Shown: positions 18,520-26,850 of the stretch, in pieces
Layout of the letters: each line of letters begins with the position of its first letter
Numbering within the stretch: the stretch's first letter is position 1
From: Hungatella sp. UBA5385
GTDB taxonomy: Bacteria; Bacillota; Clostridia; Lachnospirales; Lachnospiraceae
Length of the DNA stretch: 64,000 nucleotides
Assembly (NCBI GenBank): GCA_002409995.1
Contig: DHOR01000055.1
Span: forward strand, 18,175-82,174
Direction of reading: 5' to 3'
The notes under the pieces: generated by a model
What the model was told of the DNA's origin: nothing
Seen by the model: only the letters and a program-made list of their open reading frames with translations
Databases searched by the model: none
Program-made: the position numbers and the translations under genes

Positions 18520-19077
18520 TTATACTCTGGACAGATATTCACCTGTACGTGTATCAATCTTAATCTTGTCGCCCTGGCTTACGAATAATGGAACATAAAC
18601 CACTGCACCTGTCTCAACAGTAGCAGGCTTAGTTGCTCCCTGAGCAGTATCGCCCTTGAATCCTGGCTCTGTGTCTGTAATCTCCAGTTCTACGAACATT
18701 GGCGGCTCTACAGAGAATACCTTGCCATTATAAGAACAAATCTTAAGAGTATCGTTTTCCTTAACAAACTTTAAAGCATCACCAATGGTTTCTGCACCTA
18801 ATGCAATCTGCTCATAAGTTTCTGTATCCATAAAATTGAAAAGGTCGCCGTCTGCATAGAGGTACTGCATGTCCACTCTGTCAATTCTCGCTGCCGGGAA
18901 CTTCTCTGTTGGACGGAATGTACGCTCCTGTACGCCACCATTAACAACATCTTTTACTTTTGTTCTTACAAAAGCAGCACCCTTACCAGGTTTTACATGT
19001 TGAAACTCCATGATCTGATATACAACACCATCAATCTCTAATGTAAGACCGTTTTTAAAATCACCCGCTGATATCAT
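18520..19077 (-). CDS. efp: Elongation factor P
   Basis: The 185-residue protein has the three-domain EF-P form: N-terminal KOW-like domain (MISAGDFKNGLTLEIDG, VKPGKGAAFVRTKVKD with the exposed loop Lys in KPGKGAA at about residue 33), the OB domains, and the C-terminal GDKIKIDTRTGEYLSRV signature. EF-P helps the ribosome through consecutive prolines. The ATG follows AGGAGG. No modification enzyme (EpmA, YmfI) is in the window. The promoter is visible at 19120-19148. Confidence 0.97.
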   Translation of the reverse strand: MISAGDFKNGLTLEIDGVVYQIMEFQHVKPGKGAAFVRTKVKDVVNGGVQERTFRPTEKFPAARIDRVDMQYLYADGDLFNFMDTETYEQIALGAETIGDALKFVKENDTLKICSYNGKVFSVEPPMFVELEITDTEPGFKGDTAQGATKPATVETGAVVYVPLFVSQGDKIKIDTRTGEYLSRV

Positions 19078-19119
19078 AAATGATATTCCTCCTATAATTT
19101 CTCTTCATTAATCAACTAT

Positions 19120-19148
19120 ATTCTATACTATAATACACCTATTTTCAA
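19120..19148 (-). promoter_or_regulatory. efp promoter
   Basis: Minus-strand -35 TTGAAA (19143-19148), a 17-bp spacer and -10 TAGAAT (19120-19125) lie about 45 bp before the efp start. This is a good vegetative promoter by spacing and sequence. Confidence 0.6.
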
Positions 19149-19187
19149 CACTTTTTTCCAATTATGCATTTTAAGCCTCTATACAGC

Positions 19188-19619
19188 TCACATTTTGCCT
19201 GTTAAGTAGTCCATGGCAAGAACATATCCACGAAGCCCCAAACCCACTACCTGACCTGTACAGACAGGCGCTGTCACTGAGGTATGACGAAATTCCTCTC
19301 TTTTGTGTACATTTGAAATATGTACCTCTATCTTAGGAATCTCCAAAGAAGCCAGTGCATCCCGAAGCGCATAGCTGTAATGGGTAAATGCACCCGGATT
19401 AATAATTATTCCTTCCGTTCCGTTACTGTATGCCTCCTGAATCTTATCAATGAGCCCGCCTTCATAATTGCTCTGATAAATGTCCAGCTCATGGCCCTCT
19501 CTAAGAGCTTTCTCTTCCATCATAGCAATCAGACTGTTATAATCTTCAGTTCCATAGATTCCCTTTTCCCTGATTCCCAGAAAATTCAGATTAGGTCCGT
19601 TTAACAGCAGTATCTTCAT
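19188..19619 (-). CDS. aroQ: Type II 3-dehydroquinate dehydratase
   Basis: The 143-residue protein has the type II signature LLNGPNLNFLGIREKGIYG at the N-terminus, with the catalytic Tyr in GIYG, and INPGAFTHYSYALRDAL and EVHISNVHKREEFRHTS further on. It converts 3-dehydroquinate to 3-dehydroshikimate in aromatic amino acid synthesis. Its ATG overlaps the aroK stop by 4 bp, so it is the last gene of an aroE-aroK-aroQ operon that starts further upstream. Confidence 0.96.
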   Translation of the reverse strand: MKILLLNGPNLNFLGIREKGIYGTEDYNSLIAMMEEKALREGHELDIYQSNYEGGLIDKIQEAYSNGTEGIIINPGAFTHYSYALRDALASLEIPKIEVHISNVHKREEFRHTSVTAPVCTGQVVGLGLRGYVLAMDYLTGKM

Positions 19620-20131
19620 GATCCTATCCCAGTCCTCTCTATTAATTCCGTTACAATATCCTCTATGCTGCAGTCATTGACATTTAAGATTTCATCTGCT
19701 GCCATGCGGTAAACAGGATCACGTGCAGCGATGAGAGAGTTGACCTTCTCCTCTGCATCTCCTCCCTGTAACAGCGGACGGGTGGTATCTCCCTTTAACC
19801 GGCAAAGAACTGTCTCAGGGGAAACCTCCAGATATATCACTGTGCCAATCTGCTTTAGCATACGGCGGTTTGCTTCTAACAGAGGAAGCCCTCCTCCTAC
19901 GGATATGACAGCAGCTTCTGTTCTTCTTAACAGGGTTTCCAGCACACTGGTTTCTATTCTGCGGAATTCCCCTTCTCCCTTCTCAGCAAAGATTTGAGAA
20001 ATGGTCATTCCTGCTGCCTCCTCTATCATTAAATCCGTATCCAGAAATGGCATATTGAGGTGTGTGGAACAGGCGGTGCCTACTGTGGTTTTCCCTGCTC
20101 CCATAAAACCAATGAGAATTATACTTTTCAC
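19616..20131 (-). CDS. aroK: Shikimate kinase
   Basis: The 171-residue kinase has Walker A GFMGAGKTTVG at residues 8-18, the shikimate-binding DTDLMIEEAAG at about 32, and VSVGGGLPL at about 76 (GGG motif). It phosphorylates shikimate with ATP. The start is a GTG whose last bases overlap the aroE stop (GTGA), with GGAGG before it. It is translationally coupled to aroE upstream and aroQ downstream. Confidence 0.95.
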   Translation of the reverse strand: MKSIILIGFMGAGKTTVGTACSTHLNMPFLDTDLMIEEAAGMTISQIFAEKGEGEFRRIETSVLETLLRRTEAAVISVGGGLPLLEANRRMLKQIGTVIYLEVSPETVLCRLKGDTTRPLLQGGDAEEKVNSLIAARDPVYRMAADEILNVNDCSIEDIVTELIERTGIGS

Positions 20132-21000
20132 TGTCTTGCCTCCAGTTCCCTGATCATCAGCTCTCTGGCCTCATCGACAATCTCAGCAGTGAATACTGCC
20201 TCAGGATTCCACAGCTCATAAGCTATGATTCCCTGATAGATCAGCATATCAAGTCCTCCCAGTGCTCTGCCTCCTGCCGATGTAACATGCTGCATAAATC
20301 TGGTTTCAATAGGGGTGTATACAATATCTACAGCAACATCAATTTTCTTATAAAATGTGCCATCCTCCACAGGTGCCTCATCTATATGAGGATACATTCC
20401 CACACTGGTTGTCTGTATGGCAAGATACTTTCCATCGGGAATGTTCTTATAATCTTTCAGCGCCATAGGAATCATAATCTGTCTTCCAAATCTTCCATTG
20501 ATGTCATCAGCCAGCATAACAGCCTTATCCAGACTGCGGTTTAAGATGTATACAACCTTAGCTCCTTCCTTGGCAAGTACATAGGCGGCAGCCTTTGAGG
20601 CCCCCCCTGCTCCAATAAGGATACAAGACCTGTTATGAATGGCAACATCTGCTCCTGTCATTGCTCTCTTAAGCCCTGCTGCATCTGTGTTATAACCGAT
20701 GTATCCGCCTTCTGTTCTTACCAGAGTATTCACTGCTCCAATCACTCTGGCATCTTCATCAATATCCAGCAGATAAGGCATCACAGCCTGCTTATGAGGT
20801 ACCGTCACATTAAGCCCTGTAAAATTCAGTGCATAGGCGCCTTTTACTGCATCTTCCACTTTATCACCCTGAACTTTAAGAGGAACATAAATCTGGTTTA
20901 CTCCAGTTTTTTCAGAATAAAAATTATGCATCAGAGGTGACAGGGAATGCTCCACCGGATTAGCCATAACACCGCATACTTTAGTTTTTCCGTTTATCAT
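20128..21000 (-). CDS. aroE: Shikimate dehydrogenase (NADP+)
   Basis: The 290-residue enzyme reduces 3-dehydroshikimate. Visible are the substrate loop NPVEHSLSPLMHN at about residue 15, the catalytic Lys in NVTVPHKQAVMPYL, LIGAGGASKAAAYVL for NADP, and GLDMLIYQG near the C-terminus. I start it at the ATG at 21000 (MINGKTKVCGV), which stands 1 bp past the YqeG stop and has GAGG upstream; the frame is open to 21045 but that would overlap YqeG. Gene order yqeG-aroE-aroK-aroQ with overlaps indicates one transcript. Confidence 0.95.
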   Translation of the reverse strand: MINGKTKVCGVMANPVEHSLSPLMHNFYSEKTGVNQIYVPLKVQGDKVEDAVKGAYALNFTGLNVTVPHKQAVMPYLLDIDEDARVIGAVNTLVRTEGGYIGYNTDAAGLKRAMTGADVAIHNRSCILIGAGGASKAAAYVLAKEGAKVVYILNRSLDKAVMLADDINGRFGRQIMIPMALKDYKNIPDGKYLAIQTTSVGMYPHIDEAPVEDGTFYKKIDVAVDIVYTPIETRFMQHVTSAGGRALGGLDMLIYQGIIAYELWNPEAVFTAEIVDEARELMIRELEARQ

Positions 21001-21001
21001 A

Positions 21002-21511
21002 CTATCTGCCTCTTTTTTTATAGTTTCTGTAAAAATATAAAACAACAGCCTCCAGATAACGTTTCAGCACAATCTGAATCTCTTCCCTGGGATTCATAGG
21101 CTTCACCAGAATCGCATAGATTCCTGTTCTTTTGGCCCCATAGACATCAGTAAATAACTGATCCCCTACAAAAATGGTTGTATCTCTGTCTGTTCCCATC
21201 AGTTCCATTGCCTTTTTATAGCTTTTTCTTGAGGGCTTGTTTCCTTTGTAAATATACTTAGAGCCGCCTACAGCCTTTGCAAAAGCTGCAACTCTCGGCT
21301 CCTTGTTGTTGGAAAGCAGACACACCTCCATCCCCATTCTTTCAAGCCTGTTAAAAAGCTCTATGGCTCTTTCATCAGCTGGCGCATCATGGGGCACCAG
21401 AGTATTGTCTACATCAAAAATAACGCCTCTGATTCCTTTTTCATAAAACTCATCAAATGCAATCTCATAAGTTGAACTCACATCTTCATCCGGGTAAAAT
21501 CTCTTTAACAT
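21002..21511 (-). CDS. YqeG family HAD IIIA-type phosphatase
   Basis: The 169-residue HAD protein has DVDNTLVPHDAPA at about residue 35 (DxDNT nucleophile motif), LLSNNKEPRV for motif II, and FVGDQLFTDVYGAKR for motif IV. YqeG-type proteins are widespread in Firmicutes and relate to phosphatidylglycerophosphatase; the true substrate in this group is unsettled. The gene sits between nrdR (8 bp gap) and aroE, in the same run of genes. The C-terminal end is basic (RNYKKRGR). Confidence 0.9.
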   Translation of the reverse strand: MLKRFYPDEDVSSTYEIAFDEFYEKGIRGVIFDVDNTLVPHDAPADERAIELFNRLERMGMEVCLLSNNKEPRVAAFAKAVGGSKYIYKGNKPSRKSYKKAMELMGTDRDTTIFVGDQLFTDVYGAKRTGIYAILVKPMNPREEIQIVLKRYLEAVVLYFYRNYKKRGR

Positions 21512-21519
21512 ACGTTTTC

Positions 21520-21972
21520 CTACTTCTTCAACAGTTTGCCGAGTTCCTCCATGAATGTATTCACATCCTTGAATTCACGATATACTGACGCGAATCTTAC
21601 GTATGCTACCTCATCGACTTCTTTCAGCTTATTCATCACCATCTCACCAATAACGGTGGTCTCCACTTCCCTCTCCTCTAAATTAAACACCTGAGTCTCA
21701 ATCTCATTGACCATGGTGTCAATCTGCTGGGAAGAAACGGGCCGCTTATGACAGGAGTGGACAATTCCCTTCTCTATCTTGGAACGGTCGTAAATCTCCC
21801 TGGAATTATCCTTTTTAATGACCATTAACGGCATGGTTTCCAGCTTTTCATAAGTGGTAAAACGTTTCCCGCATTTTTCACATTGTCTGCGGCGCCGAAT
21901 GGAACTGTTATCATCGGCTGGTCTGGAATCAATGACCTTTGTGTCTGCTTCGTTGCAAAATGGACATTTCAC
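21520..21972 (-). CDS. nrdR: Transcriptional repressor NrdR
   Basis: The 150-residue protein has the N-terminal zinc ribbon (MKCPFCNEADTKVIDSR with CEKCGKRFTTYE) and an ATP-cone (LMVIKKDNSREIYDRSKIEK). NrdR senses ATP/dATP and represses ribonucleotide reductase genes. It starts at a GTG after AGGAGG. Its expected sites are seen in this window in front of nrdDG (11095-11142), so regulator and target are both visible although 10 kb apart. Confidence 0.97.
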   Translation of the reverse strand: MKCPFCNEADTKVIDSRPADDNSSIRRRRQCEKCGKRFTTYEKLETMPLMVIKKDNSREIYDRSKIEKGIVHSCHKRPVSSQQIDTMVNEIETQVFNLEEREVETTVIGEMVMNKLKEVDEVAYVRFASVYREFKDVNTFMEELGKLLKK

Positions 21973-22063
21973 GTCGCTAATCCTCCTGTATTCAGAATTT
22001 ATTCCTGATTAATTATGTATCTAATATACCCTACTATCTTTAGAATCGCAAGACTATCTTAGC

Positions 22064-22324
22064 CTATATACCGCAATTCTCAGTTGCTTTCTCTAAATCC
22101 ACCTTTACTAAAATAACATCAGGTCCTACCTGACAGATGTTGCAAAAGGGAATGATGTACTCCTTTTCACGAACCAGAAATCCGCAGAAGCTGCCGGGAC
22201 CGGGAACGATAAGGGCAAGCATACAGCCTGTGTCCATATCAAAATCCACGTCTCCAACAAAGCCCAGTCTCTTACAGTCACAGATATTAATTACTTCCTT
22301 TTGTTTCAGATCACATATACGCAT
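22064..22324 (-). CDS. YlmC/YmxH family sporulation protein (PRC-barrel)
   Basis: The 86-residue protein matches the small YlmC/YmxH family: MRICDLKQKEVINICDCKRL, a PRC-barrel-like GFVGDVDFD, and EKEYIIPFCNICQVGPDVIL with ILV at the end. These proteins occur in endospore formers and are expressed during sporulation; their function is poorly known. AAGGAG precedes the ATG. It is adjacent to nrdR but with a 91-bp gap. Confidence 0.85.
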   Translation of the reverse strand: MRICDLKQKEVINICDCKRLGFVGDVDFDMDTGCMLALIVPGPGSFCGFLVREKEYIIPFCNICQVGPDVILVKVDLEKATENCGI

Positions 22325-22404
22325 AGCTATACTCCTTCTATTGGCTTAGTATATTCTATGCACCGGATGTCTGTGTGACCCGCCATCTGTTATTGTTTTC
22401 ATTT

Positions 22405-23295
22405 CTACTGATCTATATTATTGTTGTCTTTATATCCATTTTCAATAATAATCTCATTGTCAGAGGGCTCATTGGTTTCATATCCTCTGTTTATATCATA
22501 TGCCTCATAAGCTTCATAGGTTATGTAAGGCTCCGGCTCCTGACTTTGTTTCAAATCCAGATAAAATTGGGCCAATGTACACTGCATATATGGAAAAACC
22601 CATAACAAACCAATTCCCATAGAGCAATAACCAAGCAGCACCATACCGAAAAAGCTAAAATTAACATAAAACAATCTTCCTTTATGCCCCTTCATCATTG
22701 AAAAACTTTCCTTCATACACTCTATGACCCCTTTATCAGGTGAATCAATCAGAATGAATACGCTCTGGGAGACAGAATAAGAAAATATAATTGATCCAAC
22801 ATATGTTAGTATCACTATTAAAATATATAGAATAACCAACACCATATTGCCTGTAATAGCCATGCTGATCTGAACCACCATCTGAGGAACAGAGATAAGC
22901 AGATTAATTAAGTAAATCAAAAAGAGCAACCCTAAAAATTTAAGAGGACTGTTTCCAAAGGCATATAAAACATCACCTATATCTGCAGACTGACCTCTGG
23001 AGAGTTTCATATAAATAGAGTTCATTCCCACTCCCAAAAGACCAATCACAGCTACGATGACAAACCCGACCACCAGGGCGAATATAAGATTTTCCACCAT
23101 CTGCCAAACTGGGTTTACTGTACTGTAAAATCCTTTAAAAGTGATTACCGTATAAATTCCCAATCCAAATATTGAAAGAAAAACAATAACTATTGTAAGT
23201 AAGGATATAAGAAGCATAATTCCAATACACAAACCATAATTCCCTTTTAAAGTATTCTTAGCTCTTTTTTTAAGTTCTGCCGACGTTGTTCTCAT
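22405..23295 (-). CDS. DUF975 family integral membrane protein
   Basis: The 296-residue protein begins with the DUF975 head (TTSAELKKRAKNTLKGNYG) followed by about six membrane helices and the motif FSMMKGHKGRLFYVNFSFFG. The last 40 residues are acidic and Tyr-rich (YEAYEAYDINRGYETNEPSD) and probably cytoplasmic. DUF975 proteins are common in clostridia without known function. The start overlaps the stop of the upstream DUF4190-like gene by one base, so both are translated as a pair. Confidence 0.85.
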   Translation of the reverse strand: MRTTSAELKKRAKNTLKGNYGLCIGIMLLISLLTIVIVFLSIFGLGIYTVITFKGFYSTVNPVWQMVENLIFALVVGFVIVAVIGLLGVGMNSIYMKLSRGQSADIGDVLYAFGNSPLKFLGLLFLIYLINLLISVPQMVVQISMAITGNMVLVILYILIVILTYVGSIIFSYSVSQSVFILIDSPDKGVIECMKESFSMMKGHKGRLFYVNFSFFGMVLLGYCSMGIGLLWVFPYMQCTLAQFYLDLKQSQEPEPYITYEAYEAYDINRGYETNEPSDNEIIIENGYKDNNNIDQ

Positions 23296-23630
23296 TAGAA
23301 GTCACCTCCAAAAGGATTTGATGTAAAGAAGCCAAGCGCAATCATAAGGATCAGGAATACAATGCCCAAAACCATTCCTATAATTGATGTAATAAGTCCT
23401 GTCTTTGCATAGTTTTCCATACGGTCACCTGTATTAGAGAGCAAGGCAAACAAAATCCCCAGACCGCCAAATATAAAACCTCCATAACAACAGCAGGCTG
23501 TTACAATGGATAATATCCCCATAATAAGAGAGGCCAAAGCCATGTTGCTCTGTTTCGCATTGCTGGGTTTATAGCTCCCGGATGACGTTCCTTCTGTTTC
23601 TTCATAACCAGAACCATTTTCATACTCCAT
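23295..23630 (-). CDS. DUF4190-like small membrane protein
   Basis: The 111-residue protein has a Gly/Ser/Glu-rich N-terminus of 30 residues, then two hydrophobic hairpin segments (ASLIMGILSIVTACCCYGG and TGLITSIIGMVLGIVFLI) with the conserved GLGILFALLS between them, as in DUF4190 proteins. AAAGGAG precedes the ATG. It is coupled to the DUF975 gene. The function is unknown; a role in envelope organisation is only a guess. Confidence 0.75.
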   Translation of the reverse strand: MEYENGSGYEETEGTSSGSYKPSNAKQSNMALASLIMGILSIVTACCCYGGFIFGGLGILFALLSNTGDRMENYAKTGLITSIIGMVLGIVFLILMIALGFFTSNPFGGDF

Positions 23631-23702
23631 ATTGTGTCTCCTTTTATATTATTAATAAATATTTCCAGTTTATTATACAATATTCTTTCAATTATGTAAA
23701 AC

Positions 23703-23747
23703 AAAAATCCGGCAGAATCTGTAAAAACAGACCGCAGCCGGATTTTT
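23703..23747 (-). terminator. metNIQ operon terminator
   Basis: AAAAATCCGGC (23703-23713) pairs perfectly with GCCGGATTTTT (23737-23747), with a second short stem inside. It lies 45 bp past the metQ stop and gives a U tract on either strand. Confidence 0.75.
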
Positions 23748-23792
23748 AATTTATAGAGCCTGTATCGCAGAATCTCTGCCGAAACCCGTTAA

Positions 23793-24710
23793 TTAATATA
23801 ACGGAACAACAGCTCCTTCGTAAGTATCTTCAATAAATTTCTTCACAGTATCGCTTGTGAGAGCTTCCATTAAAGCTTTGGTGGATTCTGTGCTTTCTTC
23901 ACCTTCACGAACTGCTACAACATTGCCATAAGTAGTTGCTGCAATGGAGTCAGTATCTTCTGCTGCCAGTGCGTCAGAAACCTTTAAACCTGCCTGGATT
24001 GCATAGTTACCGTTAATTACAGCAATATCCACATCACCTAAAGAACGTGGAAGCTGAGCTGCTTCGATTTCGATGATATTTAAGTTCTTATCATTCTTAA
24101 CAATGTCCTTTTTGGTTGCTTCCAGACCAACACCTTCTTTTAACTCAATGAGACCGTTGTCAGCCAGAAGAAGGAGTGCTCTTGCTTCATTGGAAACGTC
24201 ATTAGGAACAGCTACATCAGCTCCGTCAGGAAGCTCTTCTAAAGATGTGGTTTTGCCGCCATAGATTCCGAATGGCTCATAATGAATAGAGCCTGCACTT
24301 ACAAGTGTTGTTCCTCTCTCTTCATTAAACTGCTCTAAGTATGGGAAATGCTGAAAATAGTTTGCATCTAAATCTCCGGAATCCAGAGCCACATCAGGCT
24401 GAACATAGTCTGTGTACTCTTTGATCTCCAGATCATAACCTTTTTCCTTTAAAACTTCCTTAGCTGCCACTAAAATCTCAGCATGAGGAGCAGGTGTGGC
24501 ACCTACAATAATCTTCTTTAAATCCTCTGCCTTCGCTTCTGTTGCCTCTTCACCTGCAGCTTCTGTAGTCTCTTCGCCTGTTGTTGCTGCCTCTGTTGCT
24601 GTTTCTACTGCAGTAGTTGCTGCTGTGGTCTCCTTTGCTCCGCCGCCGCAAGCTGTCAGTGCACCTGCTGCCAGTACTGCTGCTGCCAATACATAGATTG
24701 ATTTCTTCAT
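23793..24710 (-). CDS. metQ: Methionine ABC transporter substrate-binding lipoprotein
   Basis: The 305-residue protein has a lipoprotein signal peptide with lipobox LTACGG (Cys at about residue 21), a low-complexity Thr/Ala/Glu linker to about residue 60, and the NlpA/MetQ domain (KIIVGATPAPHAEILVAAK, YTDYVQPDVALDSGDLDANYFQHFPYL split over residues 90-130, ALLLLADNGLI, and NGNYAIQAGL). It binds D/L-methionine or related sulfur compounds at the cell surface and hands them to MetI. Third gene of metN-metI-metQ, with AGGAGG before the ATG. Confidence 0.93.
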   Translation of the reverse strand: MKKSIYVLAAAVLAAGALTACGGGAKETTAATTAVETATEAATTGEETTEAAGEEATEAKAEDLKKIIVGATPAPHAEILVAAKEVLKEKGYDLEIKEYTDYVQPDVALDSGDLDANYFQHFPYLEQFNEERGTTLVSAGSIHYEPFGIYGGKTTSLEELPDGADVAVPNDVSNEARALLLLADNGLIELKEGVGLEATKKDIVKNDKNLNIIEIEAAQLPRSLGDVDIAVINGNYAIQAGLKVSDALAAEDTDSIAATTYGNVVAVREGEESTESTKALMEALTSDTVKKFIEDTYEGAVVPLY

Positions 24711-24787
24711 AATTAAATTCCTCCTTTTTTTTATAAAAGCTTTATATGTAATGCCTTAATATGGCAATTACTTACTTCATAACTCAC

Positions 24788-25453
24788 TTAATTAATTCTC
24801 TTATCATTTATCTTCGCCAGCTTCATTCCTGCTTCCTGAATAATCTGTACGATAATCACCAGAATCGCCACAGTAACAAACATCATCTCTGTTTCATATC
24901 TGTAATAGCCGTATTTGATAGCAATATCTCCAAGACCGCCGCCGCCTACAAAACCGGACATTGCGGAATAGCCCAGAATCGTTGTAATAGATAGAGCTGC
25001 ACCAATAAGAAGTGATGGTTTTGCCTCAGGCAGCAATACCTTCCATACAATCTCAAAGGTTGAAGCGCCCATGGATTTAGCTGCTTCAATTACACCTGCG
25101 TCCACTTCTTTAAAGGAAGACTCCACCACTCTTGCTACATAAGGAGCTGCTGCAAATACCAGCGGCGGGATAACAGCTTTTGCTCCAAGAGTTGTTCCCA
25201 CAATTCTCTTAGTAATAGGAAGTACCATAATCAGTAAAATAATAAATGGAACTGAACGAAGCAGATTAATGATTAATCCCAGTATTTTATGAATCAAGGG
25301 AAGAGGTCTGATCCCGTCCTTATCTGTAACAATCAGAATAATTCCAAGTGGAATTCCAATTAAATAGGAGAATAAGGAAGAGGTAAAGGTCATAAACAGA
25401 GTTTCCAATATTCCTGTTTTCAGCATATCAATGGTTGATGCATCAAAAATCAT
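24788..25453 (-). CDS. metI: Methionine ABC transporter permease
   Basis: The 221-residue protein has five membrane helices and the permease loop EVDAGVIEAAKSMGASTFEI with KVLLPEAKPSLLIG, the EAA motif of binding-protein-dependent permeases. Homologues form the membrane channel of the MetNIQ importer. The start overlaps the metN stop by 11 bp, and metQ follows after 77 bp. Confidence 0.94.
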   Translation of the reverse strand: MIFDASTIDMLKTGILETLFMTFTSSLFSYLIGIPLGIILIVTDKDGIRPLPLIHKILGLIINLLRSVPFIILLIMVLPITKRIVGTTLGAKAVIPPLVFAAAPYVARVVESSFKEVDAGVIEAAKSMGASTFEIVWKVLLPEAKPSLLIGAALSITTILGYSAMSGFVGGGGLGDIAIKYGYYRYETEMMFVTVAILVIIVQIIQEAGMKLAKINDKRIN

Positions 25454-26465
25454 AATCTTTCACCTCCTCATGGGGTACTTTGGCTGTTTTTAAATAGTTA
25501 AGAATACGGTTGGCATCTATTTCATCTTCAGGAAGCTGAATCACCATCTGCCCCATGGCAGTTCCCTTAATGTCTCTGGTCTCTGCATGGATAATATTCA
25601 CAGGGACTTTACAGGCAAGAATCATATTGGCAAGTACAGGCTCAAAAGAGGAACGTCCGTCAAATGAGATTCTCACTCTTTTAGAATTGCCAAAGCCTAC
25701 TACCTGTTCTGCCGCATCTCCCAATATCAGCTGACGGCCGATTTTGGATTTTGGCTCTGAGAAAATGCGGGAAACACTTCCAACCTCTGCAATATGGCTC
25801 TGATCAATAATTGCCACACGGTCACAAATGGCTTCAATTACCGACATCTCATGGGTGATTACTACCACTGTCACCCCCAAATCTTTATTAATTTCTTTTA
25901 ATAAATTTAATATGGATTTAGTTGTGTTGGGGTCCAGCGCACTGGTTGCCTCATCGCAGAGAAGGATTTTAGGATTGGTGGCAAGTGCTCTTGCAATTGC
26001 TACCCTCTGCTTCTGTCCTCCTGACAGTTGGGCCGGATATGCCTTTGCTCTGTCCTGTAAACCTACCAGTTCCAGAAGCTCCATTGCCCTTTTCTTTGCG
26101 TCCTTTTTAGCTGTTCCTGCTATTTCCAGAGGAAAGCAGATATTCTGGATTACATTTCTCTGTGCCAGCAGATTAAACTGCTGAAAAATCATACCCATGG
26201 ACTGCCTTGCCATTCGCTGCTGTCTCCCTGTCATGGCTGACAGGCTTCTGCCTTCAAAAAGCACCTTCCCTGAAGTGGGAACCTCCAGATAGTTAATACA
26301 TCGTACCAAAGTACTTTTTCCTGCTCCGCTAAGTCCGATAATGCCAAATATCTCTCCCTGTTCAATGGACAGGTTAATATCCTCTAAAGCTTTAATGGGA
26401 CCACTGGCAGTTTTGAACTCTTTTCCAAGCCCCACCAGCTCAATAATCGGTACTGCTGTTTCCAT
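25443..26465 (-). CDS. metN: Methionine ABC transporter ATP-binding protein
   Basis: The 340-residue ATPase has Walker A IGLSGAGKSTLVRCINYLE, Q-loop MGMIFQQFNLL, signature LSGGQKQRVAIARALA, Walker B ILLCDEATSALD, and the C-terminal NIL domain (from about residue 265) that binds methionine and shuts the transporter when the cell is full. I start at 26465; the six codons upstream in frame contain the AAGGAAA ribosome site. A terminator (26519-26555) and a Met-rich leader peptide lie upstream, suggesting attenuation. Confidence 0.95.
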   Translation of the reverse strand: METAVPIIELVGLGKEFKTASGPIKALEDINLSIEQGEIFGIIGLSGAGKSTLVRCINYLEVPTSGKVLFEGRSLSAMTGRQQRMARQSMGMIFQQFNLLAQRNVIQNICFPLEIAGTAKKDAKKRAMELLELVGLQDRAKAYPAQLSGGQKQRVAIARALATNPKILLCDEATSALDPNTTKSILNLLKEINKDLGVTVVVITHEMSVIEAICDRVAIIDQSHIAEVGSVSRIFSEPKSKIGRQLILGDAAEQVVGFGNSKRVRISFDGRSSFEPVLANMILACKVPVNIIHAETRDIKGTAMGQMVIQLPEDEIDANRILNYLKTAKVPHEEVKDYDF

Positions 26466-26518
26466 GATTTTATTTCCTTTCAATAGGTTTTAGACTTTTT
26501 ATCTTTCTTGTAATAACG

Positions 26519-26555
26519 CAAAAAGGGCCACAAGTCCTGCATAGACTTGCGACCC
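26519..26555 (-). terminator. Attenuator terminator in the metNIQ leader
   Basis: On the sense strand GGGTCGCAAGTC (26544-26555) pairs with GACTTGTGGCCC (26525-26536) over 12 positions with two wobble pairs, followed by TTTTT (26520-26524). It stands between the leader peptide stop and metN, so it can stop transcription before the operon. Confidence 0.75.
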
Positions 26556-26591
26556 AGTCATTTTAATTCAGGCATCCCTGCCCCCAAATCA

Positions 26592-26714
26592 TCACAATCC
26601 ATACAAATGAATATCCACTATAGGGTTTTTATGGCACATTAACATACGACACATCATCATACACATGTCGTTCATCATACACATATTCATCTGCATAGTT
26701 GTTTGCTGATTCAT
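26592..26714 (-). CDS. Methionine/cysteine-rich leader peptide of the metNIQ operon
   Basis: A 40-residue peptide too short for ordinary gene calling. It starts at an ATG with AAGGAG eight bases upstream and ends in tandem TGA. Twelve of its 40 residues are Met and four are Cys, concentrated in residues 7-27 (MQMNMCMMND, then MCMMMCRMLMC). It lies between a near-consensus promoter (26776-26804) and a terminator (26519-26555) before metN. That order is the textbook plan of a leader-peptide attenuator in which ribosomes stall at Met codons when charged tRNA-Met is scarce. A short metal-binding peptide is the alternative. I know of no named example for this operon. Confidence 0.75.
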   Translation of the reverse strand: MNQQTTMQMNMCMMNDMCMMMCRMLMCHKNPIVDIHLYGL

Positions 26715-26770
26715 GGCAGTTTCTCCTTTCCACTCATTTCTTTCCTACAACCTGACTAGGAATTACTTAA

Positions 26771-26804
26771 GGCGTATTTTACGCCACTTCATCCTCTTTG
26801 TCAA
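26771..26804 (-). promoter_or_regulatory. metNIQ promoter with palindrome over the -10
   Basis: Minus-strand -35 TTGACA (26799-26804), 17-bp spacer, -10 TAAAAT (26776-26781); start expected near 26768. A perfect inverted repeat GGCGTA-AAA-TACGCC (26771-26785) covers the -10 and could be an operator. Confidence 0.8.
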
Positions 26805-26850
26805 GCATTTTCTATAATTATTTCAGACTTCGTATTACTATTCAGACTTC

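Noticed and set aside
26466..26850. SAM (S-box) riboswitch before metN
   Set aside because: No S-box core sequence or multi-stem junction was seen; the leader instead has a Met-rich frame and a simple terminator.
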